Of a DNA stretch of 64,000 nucleotides, positions 23,950 through 37,500 are shown one piece after another. The first letter of the stretch is position 1, and each line of letters begins with the position of its first letter. The DNA lies in NCBI GenBank assembly GCA_035771165.1, contig JAWNZC010000354.1, forward strand, positions 1,475,001 through 1,539,000, in the 5' to 3' direction. This stretch comes from Paragorgia papillata (Eukaryota > Cnidaria > Anthozoa > Scleralcyonacea > Coralliidae). The translations under genes and the position numbers were made by a program. The notes under the pieces were generated by a model. It saw only the letters and a program-made list of their open reading frames with translations, made no database searches and was not told the origin of the DNA.

Positions 23950-26880
23950 ATTTGTACATAACAAATTTTCGAAACTAGTTCTCAAAAAATTCCTTTTAAT
24001 TTCAGTTGCCGGTGCCTTTCAAAAACAGCTGCCGAAAACATTAACCAGAGACGTGGAATTCACACATTAACACATTAACGCTTAGCTGCAAACAATTTGG
24101 ATCTTAAATTCAAACACGTTTGTGGTTCATTCAAACCATTTGTGGGTCGTCTGAGTTTGATTAATTTTATGAAACTTTGTCACTCGATCGTCAGTGTTTG
24201 CCATATACCGCCTATAAAACCTTGATTTATTGCCAAATTCTATTTATTTTTTTTACTATACAGATATACGATCTTGTAATAGCTTTATCAACCCTGTATT
24301 CTAGAAACAAAAAAAAAAAATTATGATTGTCTTGTATACTTACGAGTTACGATGTCAAACAAAAAGAATTTGAATCGACTCAGATTCAAACACGCACTTT
24401 CGTGACATCGCTTCACCGCTGCCAAACCGTTTACGCATGCATGCGTGCATTTGGAAGAGTAGACATTTCAAGAGAAGTGCATGGCAAATAGCCATGACAA
24501 CAACAACCAGAGAGTGAAGACTAAATAAGACTCGACTATTCATTTGTGTTTTAAAAAAAGGGGCATGAAAATTACGAAGGGGACATTTCAAAATATGTTA
24601 CAATATTGACAAAGAAGCCGTGCACAAATTACCTACCTTATCTTTTTGATAGTATGCTTATAATTTCAACTTTTGCGTGGGACTCTCGGACCAGTCCAAA
24701 TATTTCAGTGTTTTCCCGCTCTTTTTTTGAGGTATGTCGCGCAGGCGCAAAACGTTTGGCAGGGGTGTTGGTGTATATACGTGTTTTACTAACAATACGA
24801 AACGTTTGAATAAGAAATTAGTTAAATTCCCATAGCGTAAAGATGGTACACCAATATGGCCGCCATTTTATTGTTTCGGTGCACCAATATGGCCGCCGTG
24901 AATAGTAAGCCCTTATCGAAACGTTAATGGTGGGATCTGTAGTATAGGAAATATCCATTTCAGCTTGTCTCTCAAACGTGATCCGATAATCATATATGAA
25001 GTGGTTGTCGATCAAGTCTATAACTTGAAGATTGATTCCTTGAATGATTGCATGTCTGGTAATGAAAGATAATTTGTGGAAACTACAGTTATTTGCGGAG
25101 TTTTCAACCTGTTCATTCGGGTCTTCACTAAAGCAGTCATTCCAACAGCATGGATGTTAGTCTGTGTAGCCGACCCTCGTCATAGCGAGTTGGCCACGTC
25201 ATATAAACAAAACAATATGATAAGTTTGTTATACATGTAGTGCATGTGGTACGTTTGCGAGCTTGGTACAAATGCATAACAGACGTTTGGTAAACGTTCG
25301 TTAAGCTCAATTACTCAGAAAAGAAAGAGAGAAAGCCACGCCGTCGCTCGAAACGTTAGATTCCTACTATATTTCGATTGTTGTTTCAACACTGCCTACG
25401 CAGAACACTACTTTTATGTGACCGAGTGGCTGTTGTGACCGAACGAGACGTCTCTATGAGCAGTTTCAACTTTCAACATTTTACACTGATGATAACCTTT
25501 ATAATTGAGATGACTTAGAACGGGTTAAAGGAAAGAAAACTTTAGATCGAATCAATTGTGGTTAGGTCTTAACTAAAGATTAGAAGTATACACTGTCAAT
25601 GTACTATCATCACTATCCTGTTATTAATCCATGCGTCCAACCAAACTTAAGGTTATACAAATCGAAATATTTCTAACGTTTCGAGCGAAGGCCCTTCGTC
25701 ATCCAAGGCCCTTTCTCTCTATTTCAACACTGCCTATGTGCAGCACACTACTTTTATTTCACTGTTTGGAAACTTAATGTTATACTATTAACCAAGGCGT
25801 GACGACGATATTGTACAGCTGCTGTTTTTAACCCGAATTGTGGTAAACAAGAATACGGTGCGGACGTAAATGGCGGAATCATTTCTAGGTGTCAATTTGT
25901 GGACAACGTATTTGGCCTACACAATACGTAAATGCATGTATATATAGAGAGAGTATATAAGTATGCTGTGGCATTAACTGAATCAACAACGAACTTCCAG
26001 TGTAGAAGAATTCACCAGAAGGAACAACAGTTTACTCTCAATATTTTGTGGGTGTGAGTATTTTTATAGAGAGAGATAGGCAACTTTGTACCGTTTCACA
26101 ATTTAATAGAATTGTTTTGGCCGTTTGGCATTTAATATAATAGACGAGCTAACAGAAGAGTGATTTCTTGGTTTACCGTTTGCCCGTTTTTATAGTCTTA
26201 AGTATATACGTAACATACTGCTGACGTGTGAAATGAAACGAGGACCAACAACTTCTGTACTATTAAAGTTTTGTTATAACTGTACAATTAAAAGCTAGAA
26301 ATCTTATACTAACTACCAACCTCTTGTTTTTATACAGTAAGTTATGTTATAAGAAATTTACGTTTTTTACAGTGAAGGGCGATACTCGAAACGTCCGTAT
26401 GTCGTTGCTAAAAATCTCGACAGTGCACTCCTTTTCGATTTGTCGTTATATTTTTTATTCGACCTGGTATTTACTTCCTGTTGTCTTCACCTTCAATCAT
26501 ATAGATTTTTATCATATTTAAAAGTCTTAAATTGCTAAAAAGGAGAGACTTGAACATGCACGATTTAAAGTACAAAGATTCTGGATGGTTCCATGTTTTT
26601 AAATCTAAGTAGCAAAACTTTCGTCCTGCATAAGTATCTGCGCATAAGTAGTCAGTTTTTTTTATTCTGACTATCGTCAGACGATTTTAATCACCTTTGA
26701 TGAAAGCCGTTGGTTGACACGCATATACTTTATTGTTCTTGAGTAAACGATTTACTACTTTTGTGACATGTTTTCATAACTTTCTTATATATTTAAACAA
26801 AAAACGATTTTTAACGGTTTGTATTTCTCGAGTAGTTTTAAAAAACAATGTGTGCTAATCACCTATAGCTTTCGCATACA
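23950..26880. other. No gene; scattered repeat fragments
   Basis: Fragments seen are a 'ccaatatggccgcc' pair at 24850-24897, related to the 164-bp elements at 58.3 and 59.7 kb, and dispersed CGAAACGTTAGA pieces at 25340-25410 and 25670-25750 and near 26385. No exon can be supported. Confidence 0.5.
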
Positions 26881-26889
26881 GTACACTCT

Positions 26890-28238
26890 TAGAAGCAAAG
26901 ACTAAAATATGAAATTTGATATTTTGAATAGAAGCGCTTTGGAAGTGTGAGCTATGAACGTATATACTTTACTACAATAAACGAACAAAAAAAAAAAGCG
27001 TCTGTAGGGTTTTTCCTAATTTCAAGAATATTATAAACTATGTACTAATAACATTGGCTTTCACAGGTAGAGACAAAAATATGAGATTTGATATGTTGAG
27101 CAAAAGCGCTTCGGAATAGTGAGTCCTAAACGTGCACACTTTACTACTATAACAAAAAAACACAATGCATCTGTACTTTTTTTATAATTTCAAGAATATT
27201 ATAAATTATGTACTAATAACATTGGCTTTCACAGGTAGAGACAAAAATATGAGATTTGATATGTTGAGCAAAAGCGCTTCGGAATAGTGAGTCCTAAACG
27301 TGCACACTTTACTACTATAACAAAAAACAAACAATGCATCTGTACTTTTTTTATAATTTCAAGAATATTATAAATTATGTACTAATAACATTGGCTTTCA
27401 CAGGTAGAGACAAAAATATGAGATTTGATATGTTGTGCAAAAGCGCTTCGGAACGGTGAGTCCTAAACGTGCACACTATACTACTATAACAAAAAGAATA
27501 ATCCGTCTGTAGTTTTTTTTCTTCATATTTTTAGGAATATCATTTATGTACTAATAACATTGGCTTTCACAGGTAGATACAAAAATATGAGATTTGATAT
27601 GTTGAGCAAAAGCGCTTCGGAATAGTGAGTCCTAAAGGTGCGCACCTTTACTACTATAACAAAAAGAATAATCCGTCAGTTTTTTTTCTTCATATTTTTA
27701 GGAATATCATTTATATACTAATAACATTGACTTTCACAGGTAGAGACAAAAATATGAAATTTGAGTTGAGCAAAAGCGCTTCGGAGTAGTGAGTCCTAAT
27801 CGTACACACTATACTACTATAACAAAAAGAATAATCCATCTGTAGTTTTTTTTTATAACTTCAAGAATATTATAAATTATGTAGTAATAACATTGGCTTT
27901 CACAGCTGGTAGAGAGAAAAATATGAAATTTGATATGTTGAGCAAAAGCGCTTCGGAATAGCGAGTCCTAAACGTGCACACTATACTACTTTAACTAAAA
28001 GAATGCGTCTGTGGTTTTTTCCATATTTTTAAGAATATCATTTATGTACTAATAACATTGGCTTTCACAGCTGGTAGAGACAAAAATATGAAATTTAATA
28101 TTTTGAGCAAAAGCACTTCGGAATAGTGAGTCCCAAACGTGCACACTATACTACTATAACTAAAAGAATAATGCGTCTGTAGTTTTTCATATTCTTAGGA
28201 ATATCATTTATGTACTAATAACATTGGCTTTCACAAAC
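26890..28238. repeat. ~170-bp satellite, about eight copies
   Basis: Tandem head-to-tail units of about 165-172 bp. Each has 'aaaatatgagatttgatatg', 'gcaaaagcgcttcgg', 'gtgagtcctaaacgtgcaca' and 'tactaataacattggctttc' blocks. Units from 27070 to 27500 are nearly identical and outer ones are more diverged. No ORF spans a unit. Confidence 0.93.
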
Positions 28239-28239
28239 A

Positions 28240-29170
28240 GAAACAAAAAAACAAGAAAGGTTCTCTTTGTATCTGCATGAAGCAAATCAACATTGACGTA
28301 ACAGCTTGATCATTGTTTTTGCGATCATGGATGTTCCAAAAGCCCCGAATTGGTTTCCCGCAAAGCGTGGCCATTCCGGTTTCACCGCATGTTTTGAACA
28401 TAACAACAACGCGTGCTGATTCAAGCGGGTTTTTAATTGACTATTTTTTTATATTTTTTTAAAAATCGATAGCAAAAAAGCATCAACAAAAACTGTACGG
28501 CGATGTTGTTTGAGATTTTAGATTTGTTTGAGACTTTAATAAACCGTTTTCTTCATTATAATTAAACTCGGAAGGACAATTGCTCGATAAACGAAGTCAG
28601 ACAGATGGTATTGAAAGTGCGTTTTAATTGCTTTTTTGCATTTGTTTATTTAGAAAAAGTGATAAAATCCTTGCGAATAATACGAAATAATTACTTCATA
28701 CGTAGTTTTGGTATAATGAGAAAGTTCCATCAACCATTTCTAAGCCAGGTGATGGGAAACTCTTACTAACGTAAACAATTGTTGCGATTGCAGATTACAG
28801 AAGGGCCGACGACGACCAGAAGCCGTGACAGATTTTTCGGGATGAATTAATATTGTGCAAAAATATATTTGCAAAAAGGTAAGAAGCTTTTTCGTTTGTA
28901 TATCAAAGTTGCCGTACTTGTGTATATATACTTTGGAAATGTAACTACAGGACTAAAAGAAAATATGATATCATTTTACGAATTTGTCATGAAAAAATTA
29001 TCTACACTAAACGGTGATAACACTATCAGTTTAAGAAGTTCTGTTACCGGAGTCGAAACCACGCTTGCATTAACACTAGAGACCACGACGCGGCCTTCAA
29101 AAGAAAAAAAGTTGTTACTGAAAAAGAAAGAGAATTAGTAACTTGTAGTGACGAAGAAAATTTCCAACAT
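28240..29170. other. No recognisable gene
   Basis: An 89-codon open frame at 28869-29138 has no recognised domain and ordinary AT-rich composition. I do not call it a gene. Confidence 0.4.
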
Positions 29171-29350
29171 TGTCCTCGTTCTGTAAACAACGCCACTCTC
29201 ATGAGCATTTTCACGTCTTCAGGACAACGTGAACATGCACACTGAGGGCTGCATGGGAGTGTGGACGACGCGAGCTCTGGAAGCTGACTAATTTAGCTGC
29301 GGTATTGCAATAATTTTAGCAGAACCGGAGCGCGATAAAACAAGCTTAAA
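29170..29350. repeat. Diverged dispersed repeat (pair with 6035-6210)
   Basis: 'gtcctcgttctgtaaacaac' and 'catgagcattttcacgtctt' align with the copy near 6.04 kb. Identity is unknown. Confidence 0.5.
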
Positions 29351-29481
29351 AATTCGGTTGTCAACATACCGTGGCTTCTTTTAAAAGAAGCTGTCACATT
29401 ACATTCTAACGTTTCAAAAGCTGCTTTGTTGATCTTAATAAGACCCTATATACAAATGATATAACATCTCATGGTAATTTA

Positions 29482-29614
29482 GGCTACGTCCACACGTATA
29501 CGTTTTCGTAGCGTTTTCATATTGTTCTCCGTCCTCAAGGGAATAGAAAACAATGGTCTACTTACCTGAAACAATATGAAAACGCTACAAAAACGTATAC
29601 GTGTGGACGTAGCC
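29482..29614. mobile_element. 133-bp palindromic MITE, GGCTACGTCCACACG ends
   Basis: The arms GGCTACGTCCACACGTATAC and the reverse complement at 29595-29614 are near perfect. Flanks are TTA and ATA, an imperfect 3-bp duplication. The ends resemble GGCTACGTTTACACGG of the element at 18441. Confidence 0.8.
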
Positions 29615-30688
29615 ATATACAAATAATATGCATAAACATGTCAAACTATACTACAGTCCACTATCATATCAGTGTAAACATCCGGTGTATATAAACATAT
29701 ATAGAAGACTTCCTTATTTCCGATTTATTCGCCAAAAAGCATACACATGCAGCCGTAAATGATTTCGTTGTCTTTCAAACTTTGCATATAATTTTTTGTT
29801 GTACAGTGAGAGAATGTTTTCACTGCCAATTTGTTTTCAGCTTTTTGCAACGAACTACTGTAATATGAGTTCCGGTAGATTATAAGTTATTCTGTAACAT
29901 GCAAAAGATGTTATAGATGTTATATAAGAAGTCGTGTTAGTGTAAGGAGAGAGAGTCCAGATTGAATAAAGCTTAATCACACAACTACCAGTAGTAGTAT
30001 AAACTTTAGAGCTATATCTTTCGATATATACCAAGCCTTCTTTTCTTTACGAAAACTACGTTGTATATGTATTGCTTTACGACTGTTTCAATCAAATTAA
30101 CTGTTCAAGACTTTACGTTCCGACCAACAACTTCCCGTTTAGAAACGATAATATTGCGGTAGATTCCTCTCTAGATTTAGAGTTTTTTGACGGTCATATT
30201 TGAAGATATGTTGTTTTGCCCGTCTTTAAATTAATTAGAAGCTCCGTCCTTGCTTTCTATAATTCTAATCAGTTATCTGTTTGTATAACTCTGGTTTATT
30301 TTATGATTACTCTCGAGCTGTGAAAAGTGTCCCTACTGGGAATGACTTGAGTGCAAAATAACAAAATAATTATCGGTTCTTTTGTTTATAATGGTGGACA
30401 TCGCTGAGCGAGATTTATACTGGTTTACGGGCGCAGATATTGTGAACGTCTCGTCATAGTAAAGACCTACCTAATATGAACAAGTTTTCTGGTTGGCTAT
30501 AAGTAACCAATCACATGCATTCTCGATTATCAATTCGTTCCCATGCTCCTTACTAATTAGGGTTAGGGGAAGGTGTTGGGTTAGGTTATCTAAACCAATC
30601 AGAAGCCCAGGATGACGATAAGACTTTATCATTAGAATTATATTAGAACGATAATACGATATAAATATAAACATACCAGAATGATTAA

Positions 30689-31012
30689 ATAGAGAATAAT
30701 ACATGGATGTGCGGAAATATGAAATTTATTTCGAGTGTTGACCAGGATATCTCACGAGTGAGCGAAGCGAACGAGTGACATATCCTGTTCAACACGAGAA
30801 ATAAATTTCATATTTCCAAGCATCCATGTATTGTTCTGTTTATTATATAAAAAAATTGTCCTATTGCCTTGCAAAAATTGCGTTAAACTATAATGTTGAT
30901 TCAGCGATAATCGTCACATGTGCGATTATCGTAAATAATCGCACATGTGAGATTATCACTTTTATTAGTGGCGGAAAAATCAATAAAACACTCTATTTTA
31001 TATAATAAACTG
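30689..31012. mobile_element. Palindromic element E1, locus A
   Basis: Contains inverted pairs 'gaaatatgaaatttatttcg' against 30803-30822 and 'cgataatcgtcacatgtgcg' against 30933-30957. A copy in the opposite order lies at 38390-38655. Confidence 0.7.
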
Positions 31013-31482
31013 CTTATAAACCCAAATATGATATTACTGCATATGGGTTCTATTTAATGTGTATAGTTGAATGCCAAAATATTTTTTGATTTGAACTTTT
31101 ATTTGTTGTTATACTGAGGCCGTATTTCCAAAATGGTAATGAGGATGACGTCTATGTAGGCATAATTTGCATACATACGCAGTGTTCCGTTACATGCAGC
31201 AGAAATATTACCCAATTCACGTGTTAATGGAATACTTGAATAGTATATCCTATATTTTATCATTTTTTCATTAAAATCTTCAAGCGGTTTATCATAAGAA
31301 AAGAAAAAACACACACACAAATGCCTACATAGACGTCATGCTCATTACCATTTTGGAAATACAAACCTCAATATAACAACAAATAAAAGTTAAAATTAAA
31401 AAATATTTTGCCATTCAACTATTCACGTTACATAGAATCCATTTCAGTAATATCTTATTTGAGTTTATAGGCACTTTAAAAA
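31013..31482. mobile_element. Palindromic element E2, locus A
   Basis: The ~470-bp palindrome has inverted 'aaaatggtaatgaggatgac' (31131-31150) and 'gacgtcatgctcattaccat' (31333-31352) blocks and 'ataaacccaaatat' type ends. It is directly adjacent to E1, as at locus B. Confidence 0.75.
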
Positions 31483-31719
31483 GGTACATAAATCATTACT
31501 TATAAAGAAATTTAAATGGTATTAACAGTTCTAATTCATGGTTTCCTTTGATTCCTTTGAAGAAGTCGTTTGCATTTTCTTTTTAGTTTGAACTAGGATG
31601 TATAATAATTGAATTTTCAAACTAAGAGAGAATTTAATACAATAATCATATTAAAAAGTTGACTGTCTAAATAGGAAATTGAATTTTGTTCTAATTTAGT
31701 GACTAATTTACCGAAAAAC

Positions 31720-31800
31720 GGCATCTCGCCGTGTACCAAAAATGTCATCTGACCGTGTTTCAGTCAGTCAGAGCGCCGATGCCATGGTTTGCAAGACCTT
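31720..31800. repeat. tRNA-like repeat fragment
   Basis: 'tctcgccgtgtaccaaaaat' and 'cagtcagagcgccgatgc' match 32786-32862. The 3' part with the B box is missing here. Confidence 0.5.
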
Positions 31801-31867
31801 GGTGGGGCAGTCAGATTTTTCATCTTATGAATATTCGACTTTTTTATATCAACACTTATCAAGCTCT

Positions 31868-32110
31868 CAGATTGCATTACCGAGGTTCAGATCACACTAC
31901 CACTAGCTGCCGCTACCGTAAATATAATTAAGCATATCAAATACTATTTTTACGTTCAGTAATGGTCGCAGGTCTCAAACCTAGTGCAAAAAGAAAGCGT
32001 TTTACGATACTAGGATTAAAACCAACTACGACTACAATACGAAAAAACGAACATTGCATCAGCTTAACCACATTTACGGTAGTGGTAGCGGTAGCGTGAT
32101 CTGAACCTCG
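31868..32110. mobile_element. Small inverted-repeat element, CGAGGTTCAGATCAC ends
   Basis: The left arm 'cgaggttcagatcacactac' (31880-31899) and right arm (32086-32110) are inverted copies with 'gctaccgtaaat' subterminals. Confidence 0.65.
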
Positions 32111-32211
32111 CTGTTATCAGTTTTCGGTTTTGGAGATAATCAGTACAAAACTTGGCATCATTCTTGACATCAAAATAGCTTCGTCTAATAATTGTTTATT
32201 ATACTTGTTGA

Positions 32212-32296
32212 AGACGAGTCTTTAGTATTTTATTCTGGCTAACGCCAGACGATTTTATCCAGCACAGGGGGAGGTCCAGGCCTCAAAGTGTTAAGG
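32212..32296 (-). mobile_element. Single TTAA-family MITE, reverse copy
   Basis: Contains 'ttctggctaacgccagacga' and ends 'caggcctcaaagtgttaa'. It has the same orientation as the 33.3 kb array 1 kb downstream. Confidence 0.8.
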
Positions 32297-32784
32297 TCTG
32301 TATTACGTTATATTTGCAATGCGTGTTGTAAACTTAATAGAATAAAATGAAATATTCAAAAGCATTTTATAGTCCTTTAGTTCAAAAATATGAATTAATT
32401 TTTTGTTTAAGGTATTACAACAAAACACCTTGGAATGACGAAGACTGCTGAGATTATTAAACCAGTAAGTGCTACAAAAATACTCCTTATACGATTGGGA
32501 ACGATCAGAACGAGATGAGATCGGCGGCTGGCTTTCAGTCTAGATTTTGACTTAGGGCTGAGAATATGAGGCAGGCTGGCCCGGTTACCGGGCTGATTTT
32601 ATGTCACGCAAATATTTCTTTGACTACAAAAAGGAATTATAATACTCCGTGTGCTATACCTACAGAAAAACAAACCCACTTTTGCTTCGTTATGTGATTT
32701 TGCATTTCTCAAATAGTCCTAATTAGATTTTCGTGATATAAACGGCGTCTTAGAACCTTGAGAGTCAAATGTACCTAAAAAGGC

Positions 32785-32915
32785 TTCTCGCCGTGTACCG
32801 AAAAACTGTATCTGACCGTGTCTCGATAGTTCATGCAGGCATAGTCAGAGCGCCGATGCGTTGATTCGGAGACCTTGGGTTCGATTCCCTCTTTAAGATT
32901 GCTTTTCAGTCCTAT
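32785..32915 (+). repeat. tRNA-related SINE-like repeat
   Basis: Contains 'tagtcagagcgccgatgcg' and a B-box-like 'gggttcgattccctc' about 30 bases downstream, preceded by 'tctcgccgtgtaccgaaaaa', which is shared with 31.73 kb. The tRNA fold is degenerate. A second partial copy makes a SINE more likely than a tRNA gene. Confidence 0.5.
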
Positions 32916-33299
32916 ATAGTGTAAATGCATGATACTATAAACTTGCAAAGTGCTCGCCTATTGTGGTTTTCGTTGTTCATATTCGTCTTGGGTTTTTTTA
33001 TCTTCAAACCCTCTATTAAGCGGTCTATCGCCTTCTGCTGTATGGCGCCAAGATAGCGACATAGCATCGTGCGCTGTAGGAGGTCGTTGTACGTGCGGAA
33101 ACGATGGCGTCTTCTGGCTTCATTCGGCTGCTCATATACAATTAACTGCCATGATATTCATTGAAGTTGGCCTCAGCAATGAGCCGCAAGCAATTGAGCA
33201 ATCCTGGGTTAGGGATAAGATTGAAAGCTGTAAGAGATCACCACGACAACACTGACTCTGCCTGGCAGACCTCCCGGCCGACTTGTCGTACTGAAACTC

Positions 33300-34110
33300 A
33301 GTGGAATCGATAGGACGAGTCTTTAGTACTTTATTCTGGCTAACGCCAGACGATTTTATTCAACACAAGGAGAGGTCCAGGCCTCAAAGTGTTAAAATCT
33401 ATCTCTTTAACACTTTGAAGCCTGAAGACGAGTCTTTAGTATTTTATTCTGGCTAATGCCAGACGATTTTATTCAACACAGGGAGAGGTCCAGGCCTCAA
33501 AGTGTTAAAACCTATCTCTTTGACACTTTGAAGCCTGAAGACGAGTCTTTAGTATTTTATTCTGGCTAACGCCATATGCAGACGATTTCATTCAGCACAG
33601 AGAAAGGTCCAGGGCTCAAAGTGTTAAAACCTATCTCTTTAACACTTTGAAGCCTGAAGACGAGTCTTTAGTATTTTATTCTGGCTAACGCCATGCAGAC
33701 GATTTTATTCAGCACAGGGAGGGGTCCAGGCCTCAAAGTGTTAAAACCTAATAGCTCTTTAACACTTTGAAGCTTGAAGATGAGTCTTTAGTATTTTATT
33801 CTGGCTAACGCCATATGCAGACGATTTCATTCAGCACAGAGAAAGGTCCAGGGCTCAAAGTGTTAAAACCTATCTCTTTAACACTTTGAAGCCTGAAGAC
33901 GAGTCTTTAGTATTTTATTCTGGCTAACGCCATGCAGACGATTTTATTCAGCACAGGGAGGGGTCCAGACCTCAAAGTGTTAAAACCTATCTCTTTAACA
34001 CTTTAAAGCCTGAAGACGAGTCTTTAGTATTTTATTATGGCTAACGCCATATATGCAGACGATTTTATTCAGCACAGGGTGAGGTCCAGGCCTCAAAGTG
34101 TTAATTATCT
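33300..34110 (-). repeat. Tandem array of TTAA MITEs, minus orientation
   Basis: Seven units of about 112-120 bp carry 'tctggctaacgcca' cores. They are the reverse complement of the units at 19613-20432. Several units have a 4-7 base insertion (such as 'tatg') next to the hairpin, which breaks its stem. The array is homologous to the first but carries its own variants. Confidence 0.9.
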
Positions 34111-34429
34111 ATCACCTGGTTGCCTACAAAAACTGTTTACTGTTGATACAATTTACTCACCTGAAAATGGGTGAGGTAAGGGTGAAACGAGGTCATCACC
34201 CAAAGCAAGAACGGCAATACCGTATAGTGACGTGCTCGTGAAGGTGGACAACACTCGTGTCCGCCCTTCCGCCTTTCTTAGATTTTTTGGATTCCCTAGG
34301 ATTTTTTGAGGGGAAGACCGCTGGCTAACTAGCTAGAGATGCTATTGCATGCCGGTAACTACATTAGTAACAACACAAGTTGAGTTGCATTTCCTGATTT
34401 CTGTGTTCCTGACTGCACATTAACTCATT

Positions 34430-34520
34430 CCTGTCCGAGGGCTTCCCCAGAGCTGAATAAGATCGTCTGGCGTTAGCCAGAATAAAATACTAAAGACCGA
34501 TTCGGACAGGAAAGAGTTAA
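34430..34520 (+). mobile_element. Single TTAA-flanked MITE, intact
   Basis: Bounded by TTAA on both sides, with inverted ends 'ctcattcctgtccgag' and 'cggacaggaaagag'. The core is the TCTGGCGTTAGCCAGA hairpin with AATAAA on each side. Confidence 0.88.
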
Positions 34521-34524
34521 GGGT

Positions 34525-37500
34525 CTTTCCTACATAAGGAGGTTTAATACAACAGTAATACGTTCCTCGAAAAATAATATTTCAAATTTTCCTCATCAAA
34601 AATAGTATTTCAAATGAGGAACATCGTGAGAATCAGGAACTCAATTATGTTGGTTGAAACGCTTCCAACAGTGAGGAAACAAAATAATCTTCAAATCCTA
34701 TTAACAGGATACAACGATCGAGGAACACTTCACAATCTTAAGCCATCAAAATTCATTCTTAAAGTATTTGAAGAACCCAAAATGTTCCTCAATCTTAGCC
34801 ATTCCCCTGTGTACCGCTCAACTTCCACTTTTGCAAGATCAATTTCTTAAACAACCGTTCCGTAGAATCGTGAGAGTTTATATACTTTTGTGAAATCCTG
34901 GTTCCATGCACCTTAATTAACCTCGCCTGTACCCCGTGCCAAAAGAGTGTCAACAAAATGGCGGACCGTCGAGATCACGAGATGACCTCTAAATGATCTT
35001 CCTCTTAAATGACAGTCATACTGGGACCCGCCATTGACTAACTCCATGAGTATATGTGCTTAAGGTATAGCTAGCAGGAAAATAGATTTTATCATGTGAA
35101 GTCTGAACAAAAACATCAACCTCGTACCCAGGGTCTTATCTCCGCTCGCCAGGGTACGAGGTTGCAAAAACATTCGGTCCAACAATGACGGCAACAATAG
35201 GGCCTTTTACACGGGGCAAAATAAGCCGGGGCTTAAATAAGTCGCGAACAGCTCGTATAAAGTAACGGTGAATTCTTGAATAAGCCGCAGCTTATTTTGG
35301 ACTAGCTTCAACCCTGGGCTTATTTTAGTCGCGGTTTATTGATTACATGACCGTTTATACGAACTGTTCGCGACTTATTTAAGCCGCGGCCTATTTTGCC
35401 CCGTATAAAATACGCTATTAATATACCCGAAGTAAAACACCAGATATATACCATTTATAATCCGGGATTAGGGCTAATTTGTTTTTAAACAATCATCCCC
35501 TGATCCCGAACAACCATATTTTCCTCTGAAAAACCTCCGAGAACACAATATTGAAACTCTGCCCTCAATATATAATGACAGAGGTTCTATCATCTGAAAA
35601 CCCAGCTTGACTGAGCATAACGTGCATCACCGCATGTGAATTTTTATCGAGTACAAAACCGCACTACCAAACTGAGAATGACTCTATGTAGTTATTTTAT
35701 AAGCCACGCCGCTGTTTTTGAAAGAACACAACAGGGCTTCAATCGATTTTCAATAAGCTTGTAAAAAAGACAGTGCCTCATCCCCGTGATGATTGTTTTG
35801 CTTTTATCTGTTTGGAAAAAGATCTATTGAGCTATACAAAAGGATTCAGGATTTTTTGGGATCCGACTTTAACTGCAGTGTTCAATATAAACTGAAACTG
35901 CGAAGCTTCTATACGTTGTTTTTCGTTCAATCGGTTGTAGCTTTAAAAGAGCGAAAACAGGACTCGGAGAGCATTTGTGGTTCAACGAAGTGTTAGTTCT
36001 TTAAGGAATAGTTGTGGAATTTTGAAGCACCGCGATGCTTTCGATCGAACATACACTCGTCGGCTTTCTTTTATTACATAAAAACAGACGCAGCTCGTAG
36101 CACACTCCGCAAAGGCCAAAATTAATGCGCGGTCTGACCTTTCTGTAAATGGAATCCATTACAGAACTAGGGAGAGAGTAGGGGTATTATGCATTGAAAC
36201 ACTTGGTCTTCTGTTTATATTGAATGGGATATAGTCACAGTCTTAAACATTTAGCGCTTCAATGACAGTAATGGTTGTATCGATCTAACGCATGTCGAAC
36301 ATTGACATAATTATATTCTGTTGACACCAAGAAAAACACCCCAAGAATGGGGAAGTCGATCGAAGCGGCTGCTTGAAATCACCGTTGTCTGTTGCATTGC
36401 TACGCGTTGTTGTCTCTGTTTGCGAGACAACAACACTAGTCCGACAAACTATTCACGAAAACCCAGTGGGGCATTGACCGCAACTGAAGTTGGAGATGCA
36501 TTATCGCTTTTAAAAAATATATAATTATTACTCTGCGATAATCACACGGCTGGTCGACGCGCCGGAATATATTATGAGCCATTGAATTTTGGAGAATTCA
36601 ATTATGCCAACGACTCCTCCCCCATTGTCCGTGTCAGTTTTTGTTCAAGACTCTCCCTATTGCTTAAAAGATGTATATTTGGAAACGTCGTTGACAAGGA
36701 AATGCTATTGATTGACTCGAGGAATTCATTTAGACCTCAGTTGAAGTTTGGTTTTCGACCGAGTGGACGTGTAATTTTACTGTTAGATCATGCACGGAAC
36801 ATGAAGCGTTTCTAAGACCAACAGGTAAGTCTCTTTTTGTCGTCAGCATGAGCCAGTTGGTTGCGGGGTCTATCAAAAGTAGAGGAAGTCGGTTTTCTGT
36901 CCGCGCAACGAAGGCTCATCAGTCGGTTACTCTCCGAGTGTCTGTTTTTGTAAGCATGTCACAAGTTTATAATTGCAGTGGTTATCACTTCACAATATAA
37001 TCCTACAATTGACACTACCCAATTGCTTCTGCTTGGCTTCTGCTGCTCAGGCTATTGAAAAACGGTAATTTTCGTTAACCTCGAAGAAAGCCCGTTATCT
37101 ATGCCATGTATATGTACTCGCAAGTACCTATTTAACATTCATGTTGTCTTTCTAATAAGTCTTTCTGTAGACTATAGTACTTCTATATATTTATGCGTAT
37201 AGACCATCTTTGTTCTAGAAAACAAATACTTGCATTTTGATAAGTTTAAGTCTCAATTGAACACATGCAGGTACAGAATTAACGCTGTGTATTGGTTTGT
37301 CGTTTAGCCTGCGAACAGGCTCAATTATATCGTCGCTATATACATCGTTATCTCTCGTTTAATCATCCTATTCTGCTGTAATACTTTGGCAGTCGACAAG
37401 CACGGTAGATTTTGTCAAGGCATTGTAAGAATAGGTCGAAACTTTCTCGTTAAATTTGACCGAAATGACGTATATTCATTCACAGTCTTCTATAACCTAC

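Noticed and set aside
28869..29138. 89-codon frame with a hydrophobic segment
   Set aside because: No homology is recognised, no splice or promoter context, and one short frame of this size is expected by chance in AT-rich DNA.
32412..32464. Possible extra exon (AG before, GTAAGT after, open frame)
   Set aside because: The HDHD2 protein is already complete upstream, and the 17-residue translation matches nothing I recognise. A chance AG...GTAAGT pair is likely.
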